64,000 nucleotides of DNA. Origin: Adineta ricciae. Taxonomy: Eukaryota > Rotifera > Eurotatoria > Adinetida > Adinetidae. The notes under the pieces are model-generated. The model worked only from the letters and a program-made list of their open reading frames with translations. It was not told where the DNA came from and did not search any database. The translations under genes and the position numbers were made by a program. The DNA is taken from contig CAJNOJ010000358.1 of NCBI GenBank assembly GCA_905250025.1, positions 30,308-94,307 of the forward strand, in the 5' to 3' direction. Positions 43,745-55,977 of this stretch are shown here, piece after piece (position 1 is the stretch's first letter; each line of letters starts with the position of its first letter).

Positions 43745-45356
43745 TCAGAAAGATCGATGGTTTTTTACCGAGTCTGACTTGCTCGTTGTTGAATATCTCG
43801 TTCTACAATAACACATCATAGATTTTTGCACGATAAAAAACGCACAATGATTTCTAAGTACATACCCGCTCCACTCGCGACTCTGACCAATAATAGGTTG
43901 AGAACGAGATAATGGAAAACCTGCTGATACATGGAAATATAAATACTGATTGTCCGACGGAGAACAACACATTTTATATATGTGAATGCTCTGTAGTTAT
44001 TCGATACGGCATACGCAAAGTATTTATTTTGAAGAGGCATAGAATTGAAAAACAAAGGATTATATTTTCGATAGGAATATCGACAAAATTAATTAAAACA
44101 TTAAGACACCAGCGAGCAAAAACTAGATAAGTGTAGAGGATGTACTCTCTTGACACTTTTTTCTATTGAAACAAGATGTCGTACACAACATCATATCAAC
44201 AGGTTGATACCAACCAAGCGACGATAAACTCACTGCAAATGCCATCATTGCCAATAAATCTCTCCACAACATTCACTGTTTCCGTACGTGACCTGTAGTC
44301 GACGACCGTACGTTCCATATGATTGTTCTATTTTTGTTATGATATCAATTGGCGGTCGATGCATAATGAAGACATGATATTCCGTCTTGTTCAGGTGCAT
44401 TTTGCGACGCAACTGAAATCATTTAAGTTACTTTCTATTGAACATCATACGCAAACAGGTGCACCTATTTGAAAATGTTTTGGTAGATCAAAGTATGTTT
44501 GATTCTAGAGATTATTTGTGTCGTGTTTATGAACAGACAGTTATCTTCATATAAAACGATTCAATGTGGGTGATTAATTATATCTCACTATTTATAGATG
44601 TTAGGTAATAGTTTCAACAGCCTATAGATGCAGTAAAACCAAACTGTTTAGAACTATATGACATATTTCAACGTCATTCCATAAAGGATATATCAAATTT
44701 AATCGAATATAGAGCAAAGAGAGAAACACACTGTTTCCATGCGAAATTATATGCTAAACGATCAAAACAAATGGAACAACGCGTTACATTTTGACTTGGT
44801 ACGTCACAGCAGTGCGTATCGCCACTAAAGGGAGAGATTCAGTTCATTCATGAGGATACGGTCGTGACAGTGAGTGAATTACTTTAATTACGACGTGTTT
44901 GTCCGGCATTAAAACCTTCTTTTAGCCTAGAAAAAAGGGTACACAAGTTCCTATTCTTATTCTTTCTCGAATATTTTGTTAAATTCAGGCACAACTTGAA
45001 TATCAACTTCGAAAAACTTTATAAAATTAGTACATTTTTACTTTTATTTCATGATTACAGAAACTGACTACGTCACACATTTTTAAGATATTCTCTTTCT
45101 AAGACAATGGAGTATATAACATTTAGAATTAGAAAAAACATCATTTCAAGCGGCGACTCTTTAAACACGCTTGCTTTTCTCTCTACAATTAAATCATCAC
45201 CTCCTACGGACACAAGAATACTAATGACTTACCACTTTCTAATTTTCTATCAAAGTGTGCCCAGCACAAACTTATCTCACAATCATTCCGAAAAAAACGA
45301 CATTTCCATATCACTCTGCACAATAATAATTTACTCCCATCTTCTTGTGAGCAATC
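43745..45356 (+). repeat. About 1.6-kb duplicated upstream region, copy 2
   Basis: Homologous to 37640-39227. The last roughly 200 bp before the ATG at 45357 differ from copy 1 at only a few positions (for example CTCACAATC versus CTCATAATC), while the distal part has diverged much more. The contrast suggests either conservation of a promoter or recent gene conversion of the gene-proximal part. Confidence 0.75.
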
Positions 45357-46798
45357 ATGTCTTTGACACAACTTTATCTCTTCTCTCTCATTATTTTCTC
45401 TTGCTTCAATCTCAACGCATGCATCCGTCACTCGCTCATCAAATTAACTGATGCTGGTTTTCAATTCCAACCGATTAACTACCAAGCTCAACTCCTATCG
45501 ATATCCATCATTCAGACTGATCTCTTCAAAACGTGTTTCATGTTATGTAATAATGACATTTCATGTCGAATCTATGATATCAATGCACTCCTACTCAACC
45601 AATGTCGACTCTTTCAAGGTGATATCAATCTACATGGTACTATCATCTCATCATCATTCACCAACTCACGAGTTCGCTCTGTTCAGCTCAATCACCAATA
45701 CTTGGCTCACCTTGCCAACAGAACATGAGTATGTGTCGAGAAGATATCAACTATACATGTCTTCGCTTCAATCAATGTGGACGTATGTATATTGACATAC
45801 CTACTTTGAATATCCGAATCTTTGTTTTTTCAGCTCTTAAAGTACTGGAAGGTACGACGATAGTCGATGGCAACACAGTCATTGCAAAAAGTGTAACTGT
45901 TGGTTTATCTGGTCCGACGAGTATTCTGGTTAACAAAACAGTGGACAATGCCATCATTGTGGTTGATAGTGCTTATGGACAAGTGATAAGCTTTCACGAC
46001 GACGTTTCCAATATCAGCAATGTCACACTCGTGGCAAAAAACTGGACTGGTGGAAATATGTTCAACACACCGTACACTGCATTCATTCATTCAAGTCAAA
46101 AGTCAGTATTGTATGTTACTGATTATTATGGTCATTGTGTTTACAAGATCGATAATATGCAAGTTGTGTCTCCAGTACCAAACGTGGTTGCTGGCGTTAA
46201 AGGCTCTTTTGGTAATGGTACTAACAAGCTGTATTATCCATATAGGATAGCAGTTGATAGTGCGGGTAATCTGTATATTACTGATAGTCGAAATCATCGT
46301 GTGATGCGTTATGCTGCCAACGCCACTTCAGGAGTTATGATAGCCGGCACAGGTACATCTGGAAGTGATTCTCTTTCTCTGAATCGACCATATGGAATGT
46401 ATTTGGATGAAGACAATTCTTATATCTATGTGGTTGATGCATTGAATAGTCGTATTCAACGTTTTTCCTTGTCTGGTGGATCGCCAAATAATGGCACAAC
46501 TGTGGCTGGCGGAAATGGCAATGGATTAGACAACAATCAGCTCTATCTTCCTTTTGATATCTGCTTAACGAAAAACAAGAGAACAATGTACATTGCGGAT
46601 ACTGGAAATAACCGAATCGTGCGTTGGAATATCGGTGAGGCATCTGGTGTTAATATCGCTGGAGATGTGAATGGAAATTCGGGCAGTAGTGCAAGTATGT
46701 TTGATCAGCCATACAGCGTAGCTCTGAATGATAACGAAACATTTTTGTATGTGGCCGATAAAACGAACAGTCGTATTATAAGATTTGAACTTATCTAA
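45357..46798 (+). pseudogene. PAN-like/NHL-repeat protein, copy III, frameshifted
   Basis: The 5' part has the signal peptide and PAN-like domain. Compared with copy II, 142 bp (39558-39699 there) are missing at 45686/45687, and a GTTCAG repeat lies at the ends of the missing piece. The loss shifts the frame to a stop at 45726-45728. The second Cys region is lost. The NHL part then stays open from 45725 to the stop at 46798 (LVAKNWTGGNMFNTPYTAFI, YYPYRIAVDSAGNLYITDSR), in all its repeats. It contains the 51-bp in-phase candidate intron at 45783-45833. The coding region after the lesion is well preserved, so the event is recent, or the 3' half is still translated from an internal start. Confidence 0.75.
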
Positions 46799-47135
46799 AC
46801 ATATCTCTTCATATATGAACTTTTATGTTCTAAACTAAAAATCATGGCAAAATTTATTTACACAAATAAACCTCGTTGCTGTTGTGGCCTCATCAACATT
46901 TCAATTGCTACTCAATATTGAAAGTTCGTAGTTAGTGGAACATATTGAATTGATTTAGAGAGGTTAATTTTCCATCCGATCTGTACAAATATCAAAAAAG
47001 TGAATCGAAAAATTTCAGTCTTCTGTATTCGAAAGCTTCTCTAAAGATATTCGATGAATATGTAGAAAATCATGCACTTTATTCGAATAAAATCGAAGCG
47101 GAAAGCAGGAAATTGTATAGGTTTATATTCGATGT
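46799..47135. other. Spacer between convergent genes
   Basis: 337 bp between the ends of NHL copy III (plus) and the NHL-REJ gene (minus). No feature seen beyond AT-rich runs that may serve as polyadenylation sites. Confidence 0.4.
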
Positions 47136-50100
47136 TCAATTGATTGAAAAGCATTGTGTTTGATAAAGATTAGTTAAACGTCCAACTACTAACCGATTAG
47201 ATTGCCAATTGTTATTCGAATCGAGATAAAAGCAACTTGATTGATAAAGTCGAATCTCATAATCCGATGAAAACTTTCTCGGTTGATCTACGATTGGAGC
47301 AACTGTTTTGTTAGAACAATATTCATTCATTTCTTCGAATACTAATTCACGAATGCCATACACGATTGAATGATGATTCGACGTTTGTCGATTGTCGATA
47401 AAATGAAGATACGTTTGATCAGATGTGAAATCTGAAGGACATAAGAAAGTCCAATTTTGTATTGGATTCATTTGAGGTTTATCGTCGAATTGGTGAATCA
47501 AGAAATAGGAAATGTTTGGATTTAGGGGATGAATTTCGAAATGAATGGAAAATGTTTGGTTTCCATTCGTTTTTGTTAGGTTATATGAATAGAAATGAAA
47601 TAAAAAGTTTTTCTCATTCATTATCGTCACATTTTGATAAAACATTGGTGGAACGATCCAATTTGGATCTCGCGGAATGACAAATTCCATTCGATTAGCT
47701 TGAATATCATGTTGATCCTCATCAAAAACAGAGAAAGAAAATGATCGAGATAGATTCGTGAATAACTGCGTAGAATTCCCATACGGAGCCAATGGTTGTG
47801 TCATCATTCGGATCAGAACCGTCGAATTTACTGAAAAATCAGCTTTACAATGATCGGAAACAAATGAAGATGATGTTTTCTTTAATAGAAATGATATCGA
47901 TGATGTATTGATGCTTAAGCATTGATTCAAATGCAAATGGATATCCAACACTGATGTTATCATCGAAAGAATCTCGTTAATTTCACGCGTTACTTCATTC
48001 GCCTATGAAAGGGTTCGTGTTGAGATGAACAGGGAAGTGCAGTTCGTCTTACCAGTTGCTTTTGATATTCGAAGTTTGAATGATGAAGATCGTGTTCTCC
48101 TAAAATATCGAATTAATTCGTTTTGAGGTAAAACGCTTTTACCTGTGAAAGAAAAGTCTTCGAGATCAAACTGAAGAACTTGCATACGCTGCTGCAAAGG
48201 ACCGTTGATACCCTAAAATCGCTGTGAGAGCTTCATTATGCGCAATAAACCAACTTACAGTATGAATATGTGTGATGGACTCGAGAATGTGCATTGCGAT
48301 GAAATGAGTGTCTTCGTATGCGAGTTTATTTTTATAAGATTGAAGAAAAAAAGATAATTGTGAAGATTTGTTCAGTGCATTGATCTAGAAAGTCGATTTG
48401 AAATGAATGCAGAAGAAAAAAAAATCGATTTTACCAAGGTTTTTCGGGTTAATTGATTTGTTGTTTCGGTTAAGATTGAAATCATTGACGATTGAAGTTT
48501 CACATCGTTGAATGTTGTCAACGACAAATTACTGATCATCATCATTAATTCCTCACGAATGCTTGCATGTTGATTGATTTTTCATTAAATTCGATAGATC
48601 GGAATGAAATGGTGTCACGAAGATTTCATCCACAATGTTACGACTAATTTCATTTAGAAGTTCAGATAGTAGGATAATATTTGACTCAATGTTCGATTTT
48701 TCCTCAAATAGAACACCAATTAACGAAGAATTCGAAGTGATTGTCACTGATGTGAGATCAACTTCAGTGACACAACCAAATGTATCCCGAATTTGAGCAA
48801 GTAGATCAGTGTTCGTAGGTAATCGAAGGGAAATGACTGAGTTTGTTGACGAAGTCAGCAACAGTTGTCTTTGGGAATAGATTTTCCGACCTGACGAGAA
48901 AACCTTACCGTAGATTGAAATTTCTTTGATTCCATCTTCATCGAATCAATTCGAGCAATTTATTGTAAACAAAGTCAAAACTGTGCCGTGTTTTGGATCG
49001 ATCGAACAAAAGCCATCGCGCGGTCCATCATTGAATTCTACATCGAATGTACTTCGGCTTATTCCTGATTGAAATCCATAAATAACTTCAAAACGCCAAT
49101 ATTGATCGATCAGAACATCTTTCATCACGAGTAAATTTGTCGTGTTTATACCTGAAAATCAAACATTGCGGGATAGGAAATATTTTCCAAGATGATTTAC
49201 CGAAGAAAGATGATGTTGATAGTGGAGTAAACAAATCCCATTGAGTAGTCGTATTTGATGTATTCATCGTTCTTCGATAGACGTTCCAAGTGCTATTCAT
49301 TGCCTGCGAACAATTATTTAAACAAAACGAGGAAAGTGAAAATTGTGTATGACGATTGACGTAGTAAAATTCGTCGTTTAATGCACACATTGTTGTAATG
49401 AGACACCTAAAAGATGTATGAAGACAATTTTCATTATAAACAAGAACATACTGAATAATGATGACAGGCGACTGAAGATTTTCAACTTGGACAATTAAAT
49501 AACCAAATGACTGTAGGGAAAAATTCCGACGATGAAGCATTTGAACCATAAATTGATAAGTTTGATTCAGCTGCAATGCGTTATGAAAAATCGTTACAGA
49601 CGATTGATTTGCATCGTTGTAAATCCATTCACCCAGTAAACAGGCTTGATTTGCGCTTTCGAAGGTTTCGAATTCTTGAAGGTTTGATGAATAAATTCGA
49701 CAGTAATATTCATAATACCAATCCTAAACAGAGCGACTATCAAAGGGAATTTTCTGCAGAAAACTTACGTATTGATTGAATTGAACTGAGTTTTGGTCGT
49801 AAGAATATTTACCAGGATTAAGAATAAGATTTTCTCCATAATTATGTCTCGCGATGCGTGTTTCATAGGAAACAAGATTAGTGATGATATTTGGTGGAGT
49901 GATTTCAATATCAATGAATGATGAAGATTCTATCGTAGGGCAATTAGTCAATGTTACTGTTAATTTGAACCGATAGAGACCATATGAAAGAGATCGAGAA
50001 GGAACATGAAAATTAGTGTTTGTTTGATTGGAACATATTGATGAACAGTTAAGAATCCACCACCGGCTTGAGAATGGTTCAGATAGACCATCTTGAAGAT

Positions 50101-50968
50101 CAATTTTAGAACTAATGTGAAAACCTTGGTTGTGTCGAAATCTTAATCTCTCTCCGAATGGAATAAACTTGATCATGGGTAAATTGCGTTCTTCGAAAGA
50201 AATCAGAATATTTAATAAATTATTCGAAGCACTTAGAATTATCATATATGTATGTATGCTATTTTCTATTAGTTGTAACATTTTCATTTATACCTACCGT
50301 CAGAGCTAGGCTCAATGCGGAATCTCTGAACACGACGATTTAATTCATCAGCAACGTATAAGTTTCCAATACTATCGAATTGAAGAGAATATGCAAAGTT
50401 AAGTTGGTTTGATGTCCATCCTCCTATCTTTGTGCAACCAGCAATGCACTCAAAGTCACCATCTCCTACTCGAATTATACGATTATTCTTATTATCAGCT
50501 ATGTACAAAAACCCATTTCCATCCAATACCACATCCGTGGGCTTCTTTAATAGTAAGCCATTAGGAATGTTCTTTCCAGCAACAATAGTTCCATTCCGTT
50601 CTCCTCGTCGAAATACCTGGATTCGATCGTTCTCTTGGTCACTCACATGTAAATTAAAATTGATATCCACATATATTCCCCAAGGATACTGAAGCTCATG
50701 TAATTGTGATCCTGCTGATCCTGTTCCTGCTATTGTCACCGCTGAACGATTGTTATCAGAAAGTGATGCTGTCACTACTCGATGTTCTCTATGTAGAGAA
50801 CAGTAGAGAGTATTCCGAATGTCTACAAAAAGACCATAGCAGTTTCCTGAAAACATCGTCACAAATTGACTGGTGTTTGAGTTTGATGAAAACTTGTCGA
50901 TGCGACCTGTTTGGGTACCATTTTGAAAATAAATGTCGCCATTCAGTGTCACAAATAAACCAGTGTAT
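47136..50968 (-). pseudogene. NHL - REJ - GAIN (polycystin-1-like ectodomain) gene, copy B, truncated and broken
   Basis: On the minus strand, in order: NHL repeats (YPWGIYVDINFNLHVSDQEN, 50968-50299); an REJ-like region (SRSLSYGLYRFKLTVTLTNC; DWYYEYYCRIYSSNLQ); a helical GAIN-like region (NLMKNQS, TNQLTRK) with short introns; and the pre-GPS segment (CFYLDSNNNWQSNRLVVG, YQTQCFSIN). The family, polycystin-1/PKDREJ, normally continues through the GPS with HLT and into membrane helices. Here a stop follows CFSIN at once, so no membrane part is encoded. Two lesions relative to copy A: TGG to TGA at 48948-48946, and a 29-bp deletion at 48570/48571 causing the false end NQSTCKHS. The NHL part starts at the N at 50969, so the true 5' end is unknown. 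Confidence 0.72.
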
Positions 50969-50969
50969 N
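50969..50969. other. Single-N contig join
   Basis: Joins the NHL part of copy B to the inner part of a second REJ-GAIN copy. Compare 52461. Confidence 0.8.
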
Positions 50970-52460
50970 TTTGGATTTAGGGGATGAATTTCGAAATGAA
51001 TGGAAAATGTTTGGTTTCCATTCGTTTTTGTTAGGTTATATGAATAGAAATGAAATAAAAAGTTTTTCTCATTCATTATTGTCACATTTTGATAAAACAT
51101 TGGTGGAACGATCCAATTTGGATCTCGCGGAATGACAAATTCCATTCGATTTGCTTGAATATCATGTTGATTCTCATCAAAAACAGAGAAAGAAAATGAT
51201 CGAGATAGATTTGTGAATAACTGCGTAGAATTCCCATACGGAGCCAATGGTTGTGTCATCATTCGGATCAGAACCGTCGAATTTACTGAAAAATCAGCTT
51301 TACAATGATCGGAAACGAATGAAGATGATGCTTTCTTTAATAGAAATGATATCGATGATGTATTGATGCTTAAGCATTGATTCAAATGCAAATGGATATC
51401 CAACACTGATGTTATCATCGAAAGAATCTCGTTAATTTCACGCGTTACTTCATTCGCCTATAAAAGGGTTCGTGTGTGAGATGAACAGGGAAGTGCAGTT
51501 TGTCTTACCAGTTGCTTTTGATATTCGAAGTTTGAATGATGAAGATCGTGTTCTCCTAAAATATCGAATTAATTCGTTTTGAGGTAAAACGCTTGTACCT
51601 GTGAAAGAAAAGTCTTCGAGATCAAACTGAAGAACTTGCATACGCTGCTGCAAAGGACCGTTGATACCCTAAAATCGCTGTGAGAGCTTCATTATGCGCA
51701 ATAAGCCAACTTACAGTATGAATATTTGTGACGGACTCGAGAATGTGCATTGCGATGAAATGAGTGTCTTCGTATGCGAGTTTATTTTTATAAGATTGAA
51801 GAAAAAAAGATAATTGTGAAGATTTGTTCAGTGCATTGATCTAGAAAGTCGATTTGAAATGAATGCAGAAGAAGAAAAAAATCGATTTTACCAAGGTTTT
51901 TCGGGTTAATTGATTTGTTGTTTCGGTTAAGATTGAAATCATTGACGATTGAAGTTTCACATCGTTGAATGTTGTCAACGACAAATTACTGATTATCATC
52001 ATTAATTCCTCGCGAATATTTGCATGCTGATTCAATGTTGTTATATTGAAGACATGTGATTGATTTTTCATTAAATTCGATAGATCGGGATGAAATGGTG
52101 TCACGGAGATTTCATCCACAGTGTTACGACTAATTTCATTAAGAAGTTCAGATAGTGGAATGATATTTGACTCAATGTTCGATTTTTCCTCAAATAGAGC
52201 ACCAATTAACGAAGAATTCGAAGTGATTGTCACTGGTGTGAGATCAACTTCAGTGATACAACCAAATGTATCCCGAATTTGAACAAGTAGATCGACGTTC
52301 GTAGGTAATCGAAGGGAAATGATTGAGTTTGTTGACGAAGTAAGCAACATTCGCCTTTGGGAATATATTTTCCGACCTGACGAGAAAACTTTACCATAGA
52401 CTGAAATGTCTTTGATTCCATCTTCATCGAACCAATTCGAGCAATTTATTGTGAACAAAG
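50970..52460 (-). pseudogene. REJ-GAIN fragment, copy A (inner part)
   Basis: Homologous to about 47514-48966. It reads through both sites that are broken in copy B (SNWFDEDGIKDISVYG; NQSHVFNITTLNQHANIREE), so this copy gives the ancestral state of the region. It lacks both ends: it starts at the N at 52461 and stops at the N at 50969, before the GPS. It is placed between NHL segments, but the join is only a single N on each side, so its position may be wrong. The small introns (for example near 51450-51660) match those of copy B. I label it a pseudogene only because it is incomplete; the retained sequence shows no lesion. Confidence 0.6.
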
Positions 52461-52461
52461 N
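52461..52461. other. Single-N contig join
   Basis: Joins the REJ-GAIN fragment to the NHL part of copy A. About 1.5 kb present in copy B between these points is missing here. Confidence 0.8.
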
Positions 52462-54671
52462 AACCAGTAATGCACTCAAAGTCCCCATCTCCTACTCGAA
52501 TTATACGATTGTTCTTATTATCAGCTATGTACAAAAACCCATTTCCATCCAATACCACATCCGTGGGGTTCTTTAATAGTAAGCCATTAGGAATGTTCTT
52601 TCCAGCAACAGTAGTTCCACTGCGTTCTCCTCGTCGAAATAACTGAATTCGATCGTTTCCGTGCTCAGCCACATAAAGACTAAAACCGATATCCACAAAT
52701 ATTCCCCAAGGATACCAAAGTTGATCTGATTGTGGTCCTGCCGAACTTGTTCCTGCTATCGTCACTGCTGAACGATTGTTATCCGAAAGTGATGCTGTCA
52801 CTACTCGATGTTCTCCATGTAGAGAACAGTAAAGAGTATTCCGAATGTCTACAAAAAGACTATAGCAGTTTCCTGAAAACATCGTCACAAATTGACTGGT
52901 GTTTGAGTTTGATGAAAACTTGTCGATGCGACCTGTTTGGATACCGTTCTGGAAAAAGATGTCGCCAATCAGTGTCACAAATAAACCAGTGTATTCGAAC
53001 AAAGTAGCAGACAGTTCACGTGATGGATAAGTAGTGTGATCGTGCCAGATGAGAATTCGACTGCTGACATAGTCAACTAGATAAAGAGTGTCATTTGAAT
53101 CGATGAAAAAGCCGCGCACAAATGAACGAGAGGTAGTTTTATCGATGAAAGTCACACCACATTGACTCCATGTTGCATTGGAGTCGAGATTCGGTTGATT
53201 GTATGGAACTACAGAAAAAATACAGAATGCAGATGAGTAGAAATATTTACCGTCAGAAACTATTGTCTATAAAAGCGATCCCATTTTGTAACCATTGGAC
53301 AACTCACCTGGATAGTTGAGAAGTTCAAACTTTTGTACTCTGTTGTTTAGCCACTCGCTCACATAGAGTGACCCAAAACTATCGAATGCTAATGAGTGAG
53401 GCTGGTGGAGTTGATTTGGTCCAGTTCCTGTTGTCCCCGAACATGCGACGATACATGTTCCATAGGATGAGTGAGGAGCCCATCGGGTGATCCGCGAGCC
53501 AATCGCTTCAGTGATATACATGAATTCATCCTCATCAACAATCACATCCGTGGGTGAATTCACTTGTGTTAAACTGTAACCAGATGTTCCATCACCAGCC
53601 ACACGGATGCCAGATGACGCTCCTGCGAGCCATTTCATGATTTGATTATTACTGTGATCTGCAACATAGATGGTACCGTTGTCGCTCACGAATATTCCAT
53701 ATGGCCAATTGAATTGTTCATTAGCAGATCCTGCAGTCCTACTACCAGCAATTCTGGTACCATTTGTAGAATTTGGTCGAAAAACAAACACACCATGATT
53801 GCCCCTGAACGTGACATAAATATTTTCATATGAGTCAACATAAAGATAGAGTGGTTGTCCTAGACTGGTTGTGTTATACGCTACAGTGAGATTTGAACCA
53901 TCCAGTCTCATATTTTGTATTCTGTTGTTGAATTCGTCTGTGATGTAGAGTGATGAATTGAAAACGAAAACATCAATAGGCTTGTTGAAACGGCCGAGCG
54001 CAGAACCTTGTTTAGAGCCGATAGCAAAGGTGCTGGTAGTCCGAGAAAGATCAATAACAACGACTCGATGATTGAATTGATCAGAAATATAAAGGATATC
54101 GTTGTCTGTAATTGATATACCGACGGGCCTATCAAGTTCTGAGAGTGAGGACCCTTTTTTTCCAGATGCATTTCCTGCCACTGTGGTGCCATTTTGATTC
54201 CAATATAATTCAGATGATAACTTTATTTTGCCTGGAAAAGGATTTTCAGAAAAATATTCACTTTGTGCTTAACAAATAGGAGTTAAAATTCGTTTCTAAT
54301 TAACCAGACAAAGCTGAGTGCAAAGAGAAAGAAACAAATGTCACTCAAACAACATTTCGACGTTGAAGTAGTAACATAGATAATAATGCTGGACTTAAAA
54401 CTGTTTTTTTTTGAATAAAAAAGTATCAGCTGAAAACATGACTTCTCTTTATACTTTTCTGATCTACACAGTCTTTAAAATCACAATCGAAAATCTTCTT
54501 TTAAAAACTTGTTTTCGAGAGAAGAAATAAAACTATCTTTTCTACACCATTCATTTTCAAAGGAAATCCGTTAAAACTAGGAGAAGAATCCTGAGGTTGA
54601 TAATTACTTTCAGATCTAACATGGATGCACAAAATGGTCAAGTACAGAGCGATGTAGTGGTGCGATTTCAT
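52462..54671 (-). CDS. NHL-repeat surface protein, copy A, 3' end cut by a join
   Basis: Exon 1 (54671-54608) is a signal peptide (MKSHHYIALYLTILCIHVRS). After a 376-bp intron, exon 2 (54231-53308) encodes about five NHL repeats (RPVGISITDNDILYISDQFN, YGIFVSDNGTIYVADHSNNQ). After a 98-bp intron (donor GTGAGT), exon 3 from 53208 encodes the second NHL set (YPWGIFVDIGFSLYVAEHGN), stopping at the N at 52461. All phases agree. The exon order is the same as in the plus-strand gene at 56-59 kb, so the N-terminal propellers are a shared module. By analogy with copy B it should continue into REJ and GAIN. It is likely an extracellular binding domain. Confidence 0.75.
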
Positions 54672-55977
54672 TTGAAACTTTGAATAACTATTAAAGAATG
54701 ACATGGGAAAACAAATCAGTAAAAATAAATGTTGTCTGGAGTCGTGATTACAAGACTAGAACGTGTTTTTTTACAATTTTCTTGGGTTTAACGGCATTTT
54801 GTTTCCAATGTCAGGTTTTCAATCGAAATTTAAAGCAACAATCAATCGAAACAGATTTTGTCGATCTTGAACATTCCGAACGAAAATTCAATTATTTGAT
54901 CTCGTTACTGAACTTTAAAAAACTTGATACAAAGAAAGTAAATTAATTATGATTTCTCCGATTGACGTCAATTGATATTTGATACTGTATACTTTGGAAG
55001 TATTCTCTGTTATTTGCCTTTGTTGCCGACTGTTTAAATCAATATAGAGACATGTATGTGATTAAAACACAAAAAAATTGTTAAAATATTATCAAAATAG
55101 AGAGTGTGGATATCGAATGACAAGGAAATAGAAAGGAAAAAGCCTTGTTAAGGTTGTCCAATTCTGATGTGATTTCAATCCACGAAATATCGAGTAAATA
55201 ATAAAAGTTTTTATTCTCGAAAAACGTTTTCTATTGAAATGATCTGAATGAACATCAGAAAGACAACATTGTTCCAAGTTTTTCTCATACACAGTGTTCT
55301 ATATAAATCTGTTCGTCAAGACAATCTTTAGAAGCTTTGTCATTGGCATCAAATCAATGTCATCTCCAATCACGTTTCGAATATGAATGTAAACTGATCA
55401 AGAGCATCCTTTTCTGGATGTGAGAATTCCATTAGTGTAATAATCTGTTGATGATATCACACGCCAAACTTCACTTTTTTTATCAGATCGATTTCTTTTC
55501 AGGAAGAGAAAACAATCAAATATTTATTTTATGGCAGAGAATGGAGAACGGTAATTCAATCGAACTATTCTATACTATTCAGAAGCGTGATAATTAATTG
55601 GAAAAAGAGATTATTTGTCAAAGTATGACATATGTCTGGACGTCAATATATATTTTGTTTCTCTAAAAGAAAAGTCTATAGCGAATGTCATGCCTTGAAT
55701 GAGTTAGATTATTTTGTGATCATCAATTTTATCTTAGACAAAAAAAACATTATGGAATCATGAAGAGAATCTGAATAAGATTCCAGTACAAGATATGAAT
55801 ATAAATCTGTGTGGATTTGTAGAACGATGTTGGAAAATTGCAGAAGGAGAGAATGTCAATATTGAATAACAGACGGAAAGACATAGAAAAGGAATTATAT
55901 GAGAAAAACATTGTGTTGCATATGTTCTAAATCGTTAATAGGTGACAGAAAAGTCATTTATCCGTGAGATTTCCTGA
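54672..55977. other. No gene recognised; divergent NHL promoters
   Basis: 1.3 kb between the signal-peptide exons of two NHL genes on opposite strands. An 82-codon plus-strand frame (54698-54946) and a 66-codon minus-strand frame (55092-55292) have no support. The region should contain both promoters. Confidence 0.4.

Noticed and set aside
54698-54946. 82-codon plus-strand frame upstream of an NHL gene
   Set aside because: No motif; lies in a probable promoter region.
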